Shown: positions 17,388 to 26,049 of the stretch, piece after piece | Layout: every line of letters begins with the position of its first letter | Position numbering within the stretch: position 1 is the first letter of the stretch | From: Daejeonella sp. H1SJ63 | GTDB taxonomy: Bacteria > Bacteroidota > Bacteroidia > Sphingobacteriales > Sphingobacteriaceae | NCBI RefSeq assembly: GCF_029360775.1 | Contig: NZ_JARKMZ010000036.1 | Coordinates: 62,001-126,000, forward strand | Direction of reading: 5' to 3' | DNA length: 64,000 bases | The notes under the pieces: generated by a model | Told to the model about the DNA's origin: nothing | Database searches by the model: none | The model's input: only the letters and a program-made list of their open reading frames with translations | Program-made: the position numbers and the translations under genes

Positions 17388-17544
17388 GGGTCAGCTATTG
17401 AATTGTGAATGAATTTAGTGCCTATTGGGTTTAATCGCTTATATCCGTATCTATCCGTTTAGTTTACGGCAAGGATCTGATACTCTGCACAACTTTACCA
17501 AACGATGCCGGGTGGCACGTATTTAAAACATAAATTTTAAGAAC

Positions 17545-17886
17545 ATGAGTAATCTTAGAAACAGTGTACGTCTGATGGGATTTTTAGGAAATGATCCGGA
17601 AGTAAAAACCATCAATGACAAGAAGAAAGTAGCAAGGGTATCTATTGCTACCAATGAGTCTTACAAGAATGACAAAGGGGAGAAAATTGAAGAAACCCAG
17701 TGGCATAACCTGGTGTTATGGGACCGTCTGGCTAATCTGGCTGAAAACTATCTGCATAAAGGCTCGGAAGTAAGTATTGAGGGTAAACTGAGCAACCGCT
17801 CCTATACCGACAAGGAAGGAGTGAAGCGATATATTACCGAGGTATTGGTGAATGATGTGCAGATGCTGGGGAAGAAAAGCATGTGA
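17545..17886 (+). CDS. ssb: Single-stranded DNA-binding protein, short form without acidic tail
   Basis: The 113 aa make one OB-fold typical of bacterial SSB (SVRLMGFLGNDPEVKTI, then TQWHNLVLWDRLANLAENYLHKGSEVSIEGKL). The usual Gly/Gln-rich linker and acidic tail with terminal Phe, which recruits replication and repair proteins, are missing; the protein ends MLGKKSM. This type is often an accessory or phage/plasmid-related SSB, so the chromosomal replicative ssb is probably elsewhere. A heptad repeat array begins three bases after the stop codon. Confidence 0.9.
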   Translation: MSNLRNSVRLMGFLGNDPEVKTINDKKKVARVSIATNESYKNDKGEKIEETQWHNLVLWDRLANLAENYLHKGSEVSIEGKLSNRSYTDKEGVKRYITEVLVNDVQMLGKKSM

Positions 17887-17888
17887 AT

Positions 17889-18225
17889 CTGTTGTCAGTT
17901 GCCTGTTGTCTGATTTATAGATACTGGCAATCAATTAGCTGTTTTTCTTCAGGCAACAGACTATAGTTTGAGTATTAAGTATCAAGTATCAAGATGAAGG
18001 GTGCTAAATTTAAAATTAGCACTCTTTATTCAGGCAACTGACAACAGGCAACTGGTAACAGTATTGCGTAGTGAGTATTGCGCAGTGAGGTGAAGAGTGC
18101 TAAATTTCAAATGAAGCAGTCTTTATTCAGACAACTGGTAACAGGCAACAGATAACAGTATCAAGATGAAGGCTGCTAAATCTCGTGTGAAGCAGTCTTT
18201 ATTCAGATAACCGGTAACAGATAAC
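17889..18225. repeat. Heptad intergenic repeat locus B (large, with 17-bp inverted repeat)
   Basis: Nearly the whole 337-bp gap is made of 7-bp words. CTGTTGT-type units run 17889-17916, GTATTGC/GTAGTGA units 18061-18088, and AGRYAAC/TGRYAAC units 18032-18059, 18129-18156 and 18205-18225. CTGTTGTCAGTTGCCTG (17889-17905) is the exact reverse complement of 18031-18047. A larger degenerate unit (GTGCTAAAT...CTTTATTCAG) is present three times, at about 18001, 18097 and 18172. The array ends exactly where the stop codon of the convergent gene begins. No gene is present. Confidence 0.8.
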
Positions 18226-18714
18226 TCAGTTGAATCCCTTAAAATCCTCTCTTCCATAAACCCCGGGCCGGGCATGATCGCCTTCTTTAAAGCTGAAATT
18301 CACTTCAGTAATTCCTTTAATTTCAGTCAGTGAAAAAGTGACTTCAGCGAGGTAGGCTCTGGCACCTTCGGTACCCGATTGCATGGTCAGAAAACTCGCA
18401 TCTTCAATCTTTACAAAGGCTCTCTTGCCTTCTTGTTTTTGCCATTCCAGTTTGATTTGCGGGTATTTCAGATTCAGGGCATCTACAATATCCAGTTCGG
18501 TCAGATTAGTCAGATTCGCTGCCGGGTTTTTTTTGATCTCCATCATCTGCGTGCTGTCGTTCAGTTCAACAATCCAGGGCACTTCAAGCGTTTTGCTCAG
18601 ATCTGCCAGTGCTGCAGAATCAGCTGCTGGGTTTTCACTACCTTTTTTGGGATCGATGCGGCAGGAAGCCATCAGAACTATTGCCGCAAATAAGATGCTA
18701 AAGTTTCTGTTCAT
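18226..18714 (-). CDS. Lipoprotein, unknown function
   Basis: This 162-aa protein has a lipoprotein signal peptide (lipobox MASC, Cys18). It then has two short alpha/beta segments: residues about 55-110 (NLTELDIVDALNLKYPQIKLEW), and a C-terminal part rich in beta strands (ARAYLAEVTFSLTEIKGITEVNFSFKEGDHARPGVYGR). The latter vaguely resembles GerMN/sporulation-type domains, which I cannot confirm. It lies 10 bases after the SDR gene on the same strand, so it probably belongs to the hydroxylase-SDR operon. Confidence 0.75.
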   Translation of the reverse strand: MNRNFSILFAAIVLMASCRIDPKKGSENPAADSAALADLSKTLEVPWIVELNDSTQMMEIKKNPAANLTNLTELDIVDALNLKYPQIKLEWQKQEGKRAFVKIEDASFLTMQSGTEGARAYLAEVTFSLTEIKGITEVNFSFKEGDHARPGVYGREDFKGFN

Positions 18715-18724
18715 AATTTTCTGA

Positions 18725-19429
18725 TTAAGGGGTGCTGTGTGCTACCGGAATGATTTTTCCGTTAAAAAATTTATTACCTGTAAGTGCAAAATTAACAATG
18801 TATTTTCCCATTTCAAAAGCCATTACCGGCGATTCATAACCGGGAAATGCCTGTTCAAGCATTTCGGTTTGTGCTGATCCTAAAGCCAGACAATTTACGG
18901 AGATCTTTCTTTCTTTGAACTCTCCTGCTAAACATTCTGTTAAAGCATGCAGTGCCGCTTTACTTGCCGAATAAGCTGCCAGTCCGGGGAATTTCTCACT
19001 TCCCTGAAATCCTCCCATGCTGCCAATATTCACAATATGGCTGTTTTCGGGCATTAGCGGTGCAATATGCTGTATCATTCTTACATGACCCAGGTAATTG
19101 CTCTGTATCATTTCTACAAAATCAAGCTCTGAGGTTTCCATGAAAGCTTTGTTCACAAGCATGCCTGCATTATTGATCAGGATGTCTACAGTGCCCATTT
19201 TTTCGCGCACAAAAGGAACCAGTCCGTTTTCATAGTCATCATGTACAATATCGAACTTTGCAGTGTACAGTGAACAATCAGGATTTAGTGCATTGGCAAT
19301 TTCCTGTAATTTATAGAGTTTATCTTCCGACCGCGCAAGTGCAATAACTTTGTTGTCTTTTGATCCGATTAATTCCAGAACAGCCTCAAATCCAACTCCG
19401 CTGCTGGCTCCGCTGATGATAATATTCAT
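18725..19429 (-). CDS. Short-chain dehydrogenase/reductase (SDR)
   Basis: A 234-aa classical SDR. The cofactor motif is GASSGVGFEA (TGxxxGxG type), NNAG is present, and the catalytic Ser/Tyr/Lys are in NIGSMGG and YSASK. It lies only five bases downstream of the aromatic amino acid hydroxylase homologue. A role in recycling or making a pterin cofactor (as sepiapterin or dihydropteridine reductases do) is therefore attractive, but the substrate cannot be read from the sequence. Confidence 0.88.
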   Translation of the reverse strand: MNIIISGASSGVGFEAVLELIGSKDNKVIALARSEDKLYKLQEIANALNPDCSLYTAKFDIVHDDYENGLVPFVREKMGTVDILINNAGMLVNKAFMETSELDFVEMIQSNYLGHVRMIQHIAPLMPENSHIVNIGSMGGFQGSEKFPGLAAYSASKAALHALTECLAGEFKERKISVNCLALGSAQTEMLEQAFPGYESPVMAFEMGKYIVNFALTGNKFFNGKIIPVAHSTP

Positions 19430-19434
19430 GTTCT

Positions 19435-21180
19435 CTAATTTAATTGACTCTGATGCTGCCCCGATAGTCTAAGACCATTACGGATCAGCTGATTTAATTC
19501 CGCTTCGTTTGAAGCTTTTAGCTCCAGGTAAATTCTGATTTCCCCGGCAAGTTCTTTATTCTTGTTTTCTTTCTCAAATATCTCTAAAATTTCGAGTGCA
19601 CAAAGCCAGTCTTCCCGATAATTTGTTTTGAGCTCATGCCAAACCTTTGGCAGCCGCTCATATCCGCTTCCTGTTTTCCTGCAATTTCGGACAATGCTGA
19701 ACAATTCACGATACTGTTGTGTTTTTTTATCACAGGCTGGAGGAGTGATACCACAGGCAGATGCAGACTGTATTTCATCAAAAGTCTTTTTATCTGCAGC
19801 ACCTGCATAAACAGAAACGATCTTTTCGCCTACCGCCATATCAAATTTACCCCATGAAGGTTTGAAATAAATATTCCCCGTTTCATCTTTCAGACTCGCT
19901 TCACTGAAGCTGATCAGGATAATTTTTGATTCCCGGCTAAGGATTGAAAGTACTGTTCCGCTGAGGATTAAGCCACTTTCGAAATGGATGACAGGCTGAT
20001 TTCCCGGAACTATTCCAAGCTCTTCAAGCTCCTCTGAAGAGGCATCTTCAAGTGCCTTATCCAGATTTTTAATGCGTCCGACAGGAGAGGAGAAGCCATC
20101 GGAATGATCATGCTTCCCCTGATTTTCCAGTTGTTTGTTGCCAAAGGAAAGTGCGGTAGGTCCGGTGGTTTTGATGAACTGCAGGTTATCCTGTACATCC
20201 ATTCTCAGATCGCAGAAAACTCCGCTGACCTGCAATCCTGAGCTGTATACTGCTGTGCAGGTACTTTTGCTTTCAATGGCTTTCAGGATGCCTTCAGTAC
20301 CTCCGCACAGGTATGCCATGCGATCTGCGAATTCCTTCAATACTCTGCTCATGCTCTGAAAATCATCTGAAACAAAATACTGTTCCTGCCGGCCTGTAAT
20401 GCTAAGCGGGTAATTGATGGCATCTATTGCATAGCTGTATTTTTTTATCTCCGGATGTTGAAGATGACGATGTTCTTTCAGCGAAGAATGAAATGCCGCG
20501 CCATAGGGTTTAAGGGTTTCAGGAGTTCCGGTAAGTCCGTATTCTGCCGTCCACTGATACAAGCGGTACAATAAGGCCATTTCTGAAGACTCAGCAGAAT
20601 TTTTCTGGCAGAAATCCACCAGTTTTTCTGCTTTCCGGGTAGCTGCGGGATCAGGTTCTTCTGCTTTTTTCAGAAGAAGCAGATCGTATACGGCTTTTTG
20701 CAGCTGAAGATCTTTTACTGAATAAATGGCCCTGCTTCCAAGCTGACCCAGATGATAAAGATATTCCGGATCGGCAAACAGCAGGGCAGAAAGGGCAGCT
20801 GCATGTAAAATGTCGGGCGTATAACTCTGTTCGATATGCGACAGGGAACGGATAGCTGCTGAAACAGGTAGGACCCGGTGTGAAAGAAATTCCATGAATA
20901 CAGATGGAGGAATCAGATCACTAACCGCGACCACACCCCATGAAATTTTGCTTAAAGCATCATTCATTTTCTGCAGTTCGGGAATTTGTTCGATACTTAA
21001 ACCTGTAGCTTCGGCAACTGAATTATTAGGATGATTCAGACCATTTTGTCTCATCAGATACCGCCACAAAGCATGGTCAGCAGGCGTATAATACTCATAT
21101 TGCTGCTCAATGATAAACTGCCTTAAATAAACAGGCATATTTTTAACCTGAGGGTTATGATAATCGTTGAAAAGGGTCAT
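19435..21180 (-). CDS. Aromatic amino acid hydroxylase homologue with a degenerate iron site
   Basis: The 581-aa protein has the Bacteroidota long form of phenylalanine-4-hydroxylase: an N-terminal biopterin-dependent hydroxylase domain (about residues 1-315) and a C-terminal extension of unknown function (for example TCTAVYSSGLQVSGVF and WGKFDMAVGEKIVSV). In active enzymes the iron is held by His, His and Glu in HExxGH and WTVEYGL. Here the first block reads YTPDILHAAALSALLF. The first His is kept (H126), the following Glu is Ala, the Gly is Leu, and the second ligand His is Ser131. The Glu ligand is kept (E213 in WTAEYGL). I checked the codons on the minus strand and there is no frameshift. 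It is therefore likely inactive or altered in chemistry. Confidence 0.85.
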   Translation of the reverse strand: MTLFNDYHNPQVKNMPVYLRQFIIEQQYEYYTPADHALWRYLMRQNGLNHPNNSVAEATGLSIEQIPELQKMNDALSKISWGVVAVSDLIPPSVFMEFLSHRVLPVSAAIRSLSHIEQSYTPDILHAAALSALLFADPEYLYHLGQLGSRAIYSVKDLQLQKAVYDLLLLKKAEEPDPAATRKAEKLVDFCQKNSAESSEMALLYRLYQWTAEYGLTGTPETLKPYGAAFHSSLKEHRHLQHPEIKKYSYAIDAINYPLSITGRQEQYFVSDDFQSMSRVLKEFADRMAYLCGGTEGILKAIESKSTCTAVYSSGLQVSGVFCDLRMDVQDNLQFIKTTGPTALSFGNKQLENQGKHDHSDGFSSPVGRIKNLDKALEDASSEELEELGIVPGNQPVIHFESGLILSGTVLSILSRESKIILISFSEASLKDETGNIYFKPSWGKFDMAVGEKIVSVYAGAADKKTFDEIQSASACGITPPACDKKTQQYRELFSIVRNCRKTGSGYERLPKVWHELKTNYREDWLCALEILEIFEKENKNKELAGEIRIYLELKASNEAELNQLIRNGLRLSGQHQSQLN

Positions 21181-21276
21181 TTATAATGGGATAATCAAAG
21201 GCCGGATAGAGAGGCGAATTTATTGATTTTTTTACGGGGATGTTCTGATTTTTAGCGTTAGCATTTTTTAAATTCG

Positions 21277-21284
21277 TAATTTTG
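21277..21284 (+). promoter_or_regulatory. -7 element of the epimerase gene
   Basis: TAATTTTG matches TAnnTTTG exactly and ends only eight bases before the ATG at 21293, so the mRNA would have a very short leader. Confidence 0.5.
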
Positions 21285-21292
21285 CATCTGAA

Positions 21293-22249
21293 ATGAGCAA
21301 TAAAAAACGAATTTTAATCACCGGAGCTGCCGGGTTTATCGGGAGTAATCTGAGCCGTAGTTTATTACAAAATGGGAACTATGAGCTGATCGGTTTTGAT
21401 AATTTTGATGATTTTTACAGCCGCGAGCAGAAGGATAAGAATCTTGCCCCCCTGCTTGCTTCGTCTGATTTTCAATTTGTTGAAGGCGATATCCGGAATA
21501 TGGACGATTTGTTTTCGCTGGGCGATATAGATGTGATTGTCCATCTTGCTGCCAAGGCAGGGGTAAGGCCAAGCATTCAGAATCCTATTTTGTATCAGGA
21601 GGTGAATGTTGCCGGTACTCAGAATCTGCTGGAGTTTGCCAGAAAGAGGAATATCAAACAATTTGTTTTTGCCTCATCGAGCAGTGTTTACGGAATCAAT
21701 GAGAATGTGCCCTGGCATGAGGAGGAAAAGCTGATGCCGATCAGTCCGTATGCATCTACCAAGCTTTCATGCGAAATGCTCGGGCATGTATATAGCCATT
21801 TGTACGGGATTCGTTTTCTTGCTTTGCGTTTCTTCACGGTTTACGGTCCGGCTCAACGACCTGATCTGGCAATTCATAAATTCTTTAATTCTATTATCAA
21901 GGGACAACCGATTCCTGTTTTCGGAGACGGAACTACCAGTCGCGATTATACTTTTGTGAATGATACCGTTAAGGGTATTGAGGCTGCTATTAATTATGAT
22001 CAGTCTGATTTTGAGATTATCAATTTAGGTAATCATCAAACGGTTACGCTTGCAGGTTTAATTGAAGCCATTGAAAAGATATGTGGCAAGCAGGCCATCA
22101 TTGACCGCCAGCCGGAGCAGCCGGGCGATGTGCCTCAGACTTTTGCAAATATTGGTAAGGCCGGCAAATTATTGAATTACCATCCTTCAACTGATCTTGA
22201 AACAGGCTTGCGCGCGTTTTACGACTGGTATCTGAAGAATAATAGTTAG
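21293..22249 (+). CDS. NAD-dependent nucleotide-sugar epimerase/dehydratase
   Basis: A 318-aa extended SDR with the NAD motif GAAGFIGSN at the N-terminus and catalytic Tyr/Lys in YASTKLSCE, preceded by the Ser-rich FASSSSVYG. The HYxGxR-like LRFFTVYGPAQRPDLAIHKF segment fits UDP-glucuronate 4-epimerase or UDP-glucose 4-epimerase relatives. It would work in cell-surface polysaccharide or lipid glycan synthesis. It is a single gene with its own -7 box, and downstream is a perfect hairpin (22274-22296). Confidence 0.9.
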   Translation: MSNKKRILITGAAGFIGSNLSRSLLQNGNYELIGFDNFDDFYSREQKDKNLAPLLASSDFQFVEGDIRNMDDLFSLGDIDVIVHLAAKAGVRPSIQNPILYQEVNVAGTQNLLEFARKRNIKQFVFASSSSVYGINENVPWHEEEKLMPISPYASTKLSCEMLGHVYSHLYGIRFLALRFFTVYGPAQRPDLAIHKFFNSIIKGQPIPVFGDGTTSRDYTFVNDTVKGIEAAINYDQSDFEIINLGNHQTVTLAGLIEAIEKICGKQAIIDRQPEQPGDVPQTFANIGKAGKLLNYHPSTDLETGLRAFYDWYLKNNS

Positions 22250-22273
22250 AATTATTGAGTTCCAGGATAAAAG

Positions 22274-22296
22274 GGTGCGAGCTACAAGCTCGCACC
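22274..22296. repeat. Perfect 10-bp hairpin repeat, copy 1
   Basis: GGTGCGAGCT and AGCTCGCACC separated by ACA form a perfect hairpin between convergent genes. A degenerate copy of the same 29-bp sequence lies at 25095-25123, so it is a dispersed repeat rather than a simple terminator, although it could also stop transcription. Confidence 0.65.
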
Positions 22297-22311
22297 GGCA
22301 TACCTTCTGAA

Positions 22312-24942
22312 TTATTTTTCTCTTGCTTTGATTTTAGCCAGTTTAGGATAAGGCGTATTGTAGCCTTTAACCGAATACCATAGAATCAGGTTCAGGGTAT
22401 CTTCGTTGGCTTCATCAAGCTCATCCAGCGACATTGCCATTGATTTCTCTGCCCAGAATTTTTTCTTTCCGGATAATGCCGATAGTTTCGGGTTCATTTC
22501 ATCCAATGGGATCTGATTAGGCAGTGCAGTATACGGTCTGAAATCAGGTTTGGCGGTAAAACAATCAGTCATTGGGTTAGCAATCATGTCAAACTGACTC
22601 ATCGGAGAGAGTCCCAGGATCAGTTCTATGGTTCTCAGCACGCTGTTTTGATTGTAATGTGTACTGATTACCTCGCTACGCTTAGTATACGGACTGATAC
22701 AAAGCGCTACAGTTCTTCGTCCGTCGATATGATCCAGACCTGCCTGCGGATCATCTTCAATTACGAAAATGGCCGTTTCTTTCCAGAATTCGCTCTTGCT
22801 TACGGCTTCTACAATCTGACCTAAAGCCAGATCATTATCTGCAACCTGTGCCCGTGGTGTTGGATATCCTTCTCTTGTTCCGGTGGTATGGTCGTTAGGA
22901 AGGAGCATAATCATGAAGTTGGGTAAAGAGTTTTTCTTTTCGTATTCCCTGAATTCTTTCAGAAACTCTCCGGCACGGTATACATCAGGAATAGAACTTG
23001 GAAAGCCAACAAAAGTCGGGCATAAATAAGGAGCCATAGTATGCAGCTTGCTGGTGGCTCTGATTTTTACATTCCTTGTGCCGTTTTTATAATCATTATA
23101 GATCTGAGTCCAGCTTGCATTTGCGGGTTGTACCTCAGCTTTCACAAATTCGCCATAATTGCGGAACGTTAATCCGGCATCCAGTACCTTATCCCAGATA
23201 AATCCTGATGAAGCAAACGCCATCGCGTCATCACCTTCATAGGGATAACTTCTTACAAAGCCACCAAAGCTTCTTTCAATATAATCTGTAACCACTCCTT
23301 CATTGGTCCACTGATGCCCGTCAGCACTCAGAACACCATTGCAATAGGTATTGTCGAGTAAAACAAACTGTTCGGCTAAAGCATGATGATTGGGACTTAC
23401 TTTACGTCCGAACTGGGTGAGCGAGCTGTCGCCTTTTCCCTGAGGCAGATCGCCGAATACCTGGTCATAGGTACGGTTCTCTTTGATAATATAAAGTACA
23501 TGTTTGAAAACCGATTTTTCTCCTGGTCGTGTCGGAACGGGTACTATGCGTTCGTTGACGCGTTCCAGTCGCAATGCCTGTGCAATTTTAGGCAGGCGCA
23601 TACTGCCGGCCGCACTAAGGGTATATTCCCGGAGTTTACTGTCATCCGGCACAGGAATAAATGAGACTGAACCTGAATGATCGTGTGAATTGAACCCTTT
23701 CTCTCTTAATCCTGTTTGTCTGCTGCCAATCCCCTTGGTATTGGCTACAAACAATTTATTTCCATCCTGAGAAAGAATCACAGCGCCAGGGTACCAGCCT
23801 GTAGGAATAAGCCCTTTGACTTTGCCCAGCTCCAGATCTATCAATGCAATGTGGTTATTCCCTCCGTTTGCTGCGTATAATGTTTTTCCATCTTTACTGA
23901 CCACTACTGAATTGGGGGCGCTTCCAAAGGGAAGCTCATCCATAGGTTTTGTACTCAGATTTTTAAGAACCTGATCCGTTCTGGTATCAATGACAGAAAC
24001 CAGATCACTATTGGCATTGGCAACATAAAGCAGGTTCTTGTCAGGTGAAAATGCCATTCCTGAAGGGTGCAGCTGTACCTCGATTTCATTAATCTGTTTC
24101 TTAGTTCCCAGATCAATAACCGATACGGTCCCCGATGAGGCAATTCCTGTTTTGGGATCTACCACAACTTCAGATCCTCCTGAGGGACCGGTTTTATCAC
24201 CGGCTTTTGGTCTTCGTCCTGCCCAATTGCTTACATAAGCCTTATTACCATGGATGAGTACCGTATAAGGTGCCATCCCTGTCGGGATCTGGCTTTCCAG
24301 TTTTCCCGTCTTCAGGTTAATCAGGCCAAGGGTATTGTTACGGCTCAGGGTAACGTATAAGTATCCGCGCTGATTATCGATGGCTATGCCGCCGGGATAA
24401 GGGCCGGATTTATCGTTAGCAGTTGGGCCCGGAATAGCAATAGCATCATCCCATGCAAAATCGCCGTTTGCAGATTTTTTTGCTGATCGTATAAACCCTC
24501 TGCTGTCGCTGGTCCATACTTTTTGATCTGTATCATTCCAGATGATTCCGGTGAAGGTATGTCCGCCACCCGGGAGTTTCAGTGTTTGAATAATCTGGTG
24601 ATTCAGGGCATTCATAAACACAATGGAATTGATGTTTTTAACTGCCAGGATATCGCCGGCTGCGTTTAAAGCCAGATCAACCGGCCGTCCGGGAAATACT
24701 TTTGTATCACCCGCCGGGTTGATGATTTGTGAAGTGGAAACAATATGGGTACTGTCGCTTTGCGGACCAAGTGTCGCTTCGTATGGGAATTTATCTTTAG
24801 TGCTTTCAAACAATTTGTTCAATTCCCATGGTTTTTTGTTTGATCCGCAGGCTGTAAGGAGTAAAAAGAGTCCTGAAATAATGAGTGAGTTGCTCTTGCT
24901 TACCGGTTTTATACGGCTGGTTTGTTTGAAAATGGATTTCAT
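22312..24942 (-). CDS. Lipoprotein with YncE-like beta-propeller and phosphoesterase domain
   Basis: The 876-aa protein has a lipoprotein signal (lipobox LTAC). Residues about 60-430 form a YVTN/YncE-type propeller (repeated VSVIDTRTDQVLKNL-like and LYVANANSDLVSVID motifs). Residues about 480-830 belong to the alkaline phosphatase/phosphoesterase (phospholipase C-like) family, with the metal-binding start KENRTYDQVFG, then LDNTYCNGVLSADGHQWTNEG and IFVIEDDPQAGLDHIDGRR. It should be surface- or periplasm-anchored and hydrolyse a phosphoester; the substrate is unknown. Such bifunctional YncE/phosphatase fusions are common in Bacteroidota. Copies of a hairpin repeat lie on both sides. Confidence 0.9.
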   Translation of the reverse strand: MKSIFKQTSRIKPVSKSNSLIISGLFLLLTACGSNKKPWELNKLFESTKDKFPYEATLGPQSDSTHIVSTSQIINPAGDTKVFPGRPVDLALNAAGDILAVKNINSIVFMNALNHQIIQTLKLPGGGHTFTGIIWNDTDQKVWTSDSRGFIRSAKKSANGDFAWDDAIAIPGPTANDKSGPYPGGIAIDNQRGYLYVTLSRNNTLGLINLKTGKLESQIPTGMAPYTVLIHGNKAYVSNWAGRRPKAGDKTGPSGGSEVVVDPKTGIASSGTVSVIDLGTKKQINEIEVQLHPSGMAFSPDKNLLYVANANSDLVSVIDTRTDQVLKNLSTKPMDELPFGSAPNSVVVSKDGKTLYAANGGNNHIALIDLELGKVKGLIPTGWYPGAVILSQDGNKLFVANTKGIGSRQTGLREKGFNSHDHSGSVSFIPVPDDSKLREYTLSAAGSMRLPKIAQALRLERVNERIVPVPTRPGEKSVFKHVLYIIKENRTYDQVFGDLPQGKGDSSLTQFGRKVSPNHHALAEQFVLLDNTYCNGVLSADGHQWTNEGVVTDYIERSFGGFVRSYPYEGDDAMAFASSGFIWDKVLDAGLTFRNYGEFVKAEVQPANASWTQIYNDYKNGTRNVKIRATSKLHTMAPYLCPTFVGFPSSIPDVYRAGEFLKEFREYEKKNSLPNFMIMLLPNDHTTGTREGYPTPRAQVADNDLALGQIVEAVSKSEFWKETAIFVIEDDPQAGLDHIDGRRTVALCISPYTKRSEVISTHYNQNSVLRTIELILGLSPMSQFDMIANPMTDCFTAKPDFRPYTALPNQIPLDEMNPKLSALSGKKKFWAEKSMAMSLDELDEANEDTLNLILWYSVKGYNTPYPKLAKIKAREK

Positions 24943-25094
24943 GGTTTTTGATTAAAGATTAAATTCTTTTCAGAATCAGGTGCTTCGCACCAATTCAGTA
25001 GTTGAATTTACACATTCAATGTTAAGAGAATTTGAATTTTTTTGTTTGGAGGGATTTTTTTCTGGAGGTTTATCTACGTTGAGTTTTAGGATGC

Positions 25095-25123
25095 AAGGGT
25101 ACGAACTGCAAGCTCACACCAGC
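25095..25123. repeat. Degenerate copy of the 22274 hairpin repeat, copy 2
   Basis: GGTACGAACT, GCA, AGCTCACACC repeats the 22274-22296 element with a few changes, within a 29-bp similarity that starts AAGGGT. The stem is now imperfect. Confidence 0.55.
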
Positions 25124-25146
25124 AGAATCAGGAGATCATACCTTCA

Positions 25147-26049
25147 TCAGGATTCAATCTCAATATCCTGCTTCAGATCTACTTTATTCACTCCGATTTC
25201 CTGTGGATGGAACACAAAATAAATTCCGATGAATGAGAGCAGGGCTGAGATGCAATAGAACAGCAGACTGATGATTACTGCCAGATGCTGATCCATTTGA
25301 AAGTATTGGGCCCCGTACACAAAAACAAGTTCCCTGGCACCTAATCCGCCAACGGTGAATGGAAAGATTGCTACAAGCGATGATACCAGGAACATAAAGA
25401 GGTATGGAGAGAATTTTCCGTTAAAATTTAAGGCATAGAGCAGGAGAATAACCGATATAACCTGCATGGATTGTACCATCAGGGCCTTTAAGTGGGTTAA
25501 AGCAAAACGATGACTGTAATCGGCAAAAAAGCGTCTCATCACCAGGTAGTAAAGCAGGGTACCGAGGGCAACGACCAGTACGGGAATCCAGTTGGGAATA
25601 CCAAGATTAGGAATGAATATCACTAAGGCAGAAATGATCAGCCCCAATGCCCATAAGCCGCTCAGTCGGTCAAAAAATATAGCCTGAAATAATCTTCTTC
25701 CCTTAAGTTCGAATTTCTTGCGGAGGAGGAATATTTTATACCCATCGCCACCTATTCCTCCGGGTAAAAACAGATTGTAAAACATTCCAAGCAGGTAGAT
25801 CTTGAAATTATACAGTTCAGGGATATTGAGTCCTATTCCTTTGAAAAAAGTGTTCAAACGAGAGGAAGAAATAATCTGCGAACCTACGAAGGCAAAAAAA
25901 GCAAGTATCAGAAATAGCGGATTCGATTGATTGAAAGCATCTTTCAGATCATTGAATTCTACTTCTAATGATACCAGATAAAGAGATAAGCAGGTAATGC
26001 TGATCTTTAACAGTAGTTTAGCGATGTTCCAGATCTTCTTTTTGTCCAT
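25147..26049 (-). CDS. LPG_synthase_TM / AglD-like membrane protein (UPF0104)
   Basis: A 300-aa integral membrane protein with about eight helices. It carries the family motifs LFLPGGIGGDGYKIFLLRKKF and FPFTVGGLGARELVFVYG. Family members are linked to lipid flipping or lipid-linked sugar metabolism; the lysyl-transfer domain of MprF is absent. The gene overlaps the preceding GT2 gene by 32 bp and is the last of a three-gene operon, which fits a flippase-like role for the lipid-linked sugar made by the other two. That role is inferred. Confidence 0.85.
   Translation of the reverse strand: MDKKKIWNIAKLLLKISITCLSLYLVSLEVEFNDLKDAFNQSNPLFLILAFFAFVGSQIISSSRLNTFFKGIGLNIPELYNFKIYLLGMFYNLFLPGGIGGDGYKIFLLRKKFELKGRRLFQAIFFDRLSGLWALGLIISALVIFIPNLGIPNWIPVLVVALGTLLYYLVMRRFFADYSHRFALTHLKALMVQSMQVISVILLLYALNFNGKFSPYLFMFLVSSLVAIFPFTVGGLGARELVFVYGAQYFQMDQHLAVIISLLFYCISALLSFIGIYFVFHPQEIGVNKVDLKQDIEIES

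Noticed and set aside
17889..18225. CRISPR array
   Set aside because: Repeats are 7 bp or a degenerate 75-96 bp unit, with no constant repeat and unique spacer alternation, and no cas gene nearby.
21293..22249. Epimerase as part of a polysaccharide cluster
   Set aside because: No glycosyltransferase, Wzx or Wzy gene lies beside it; the glycosyltransferases at 25-28 kb are on the other strand and belong to a separate operon.
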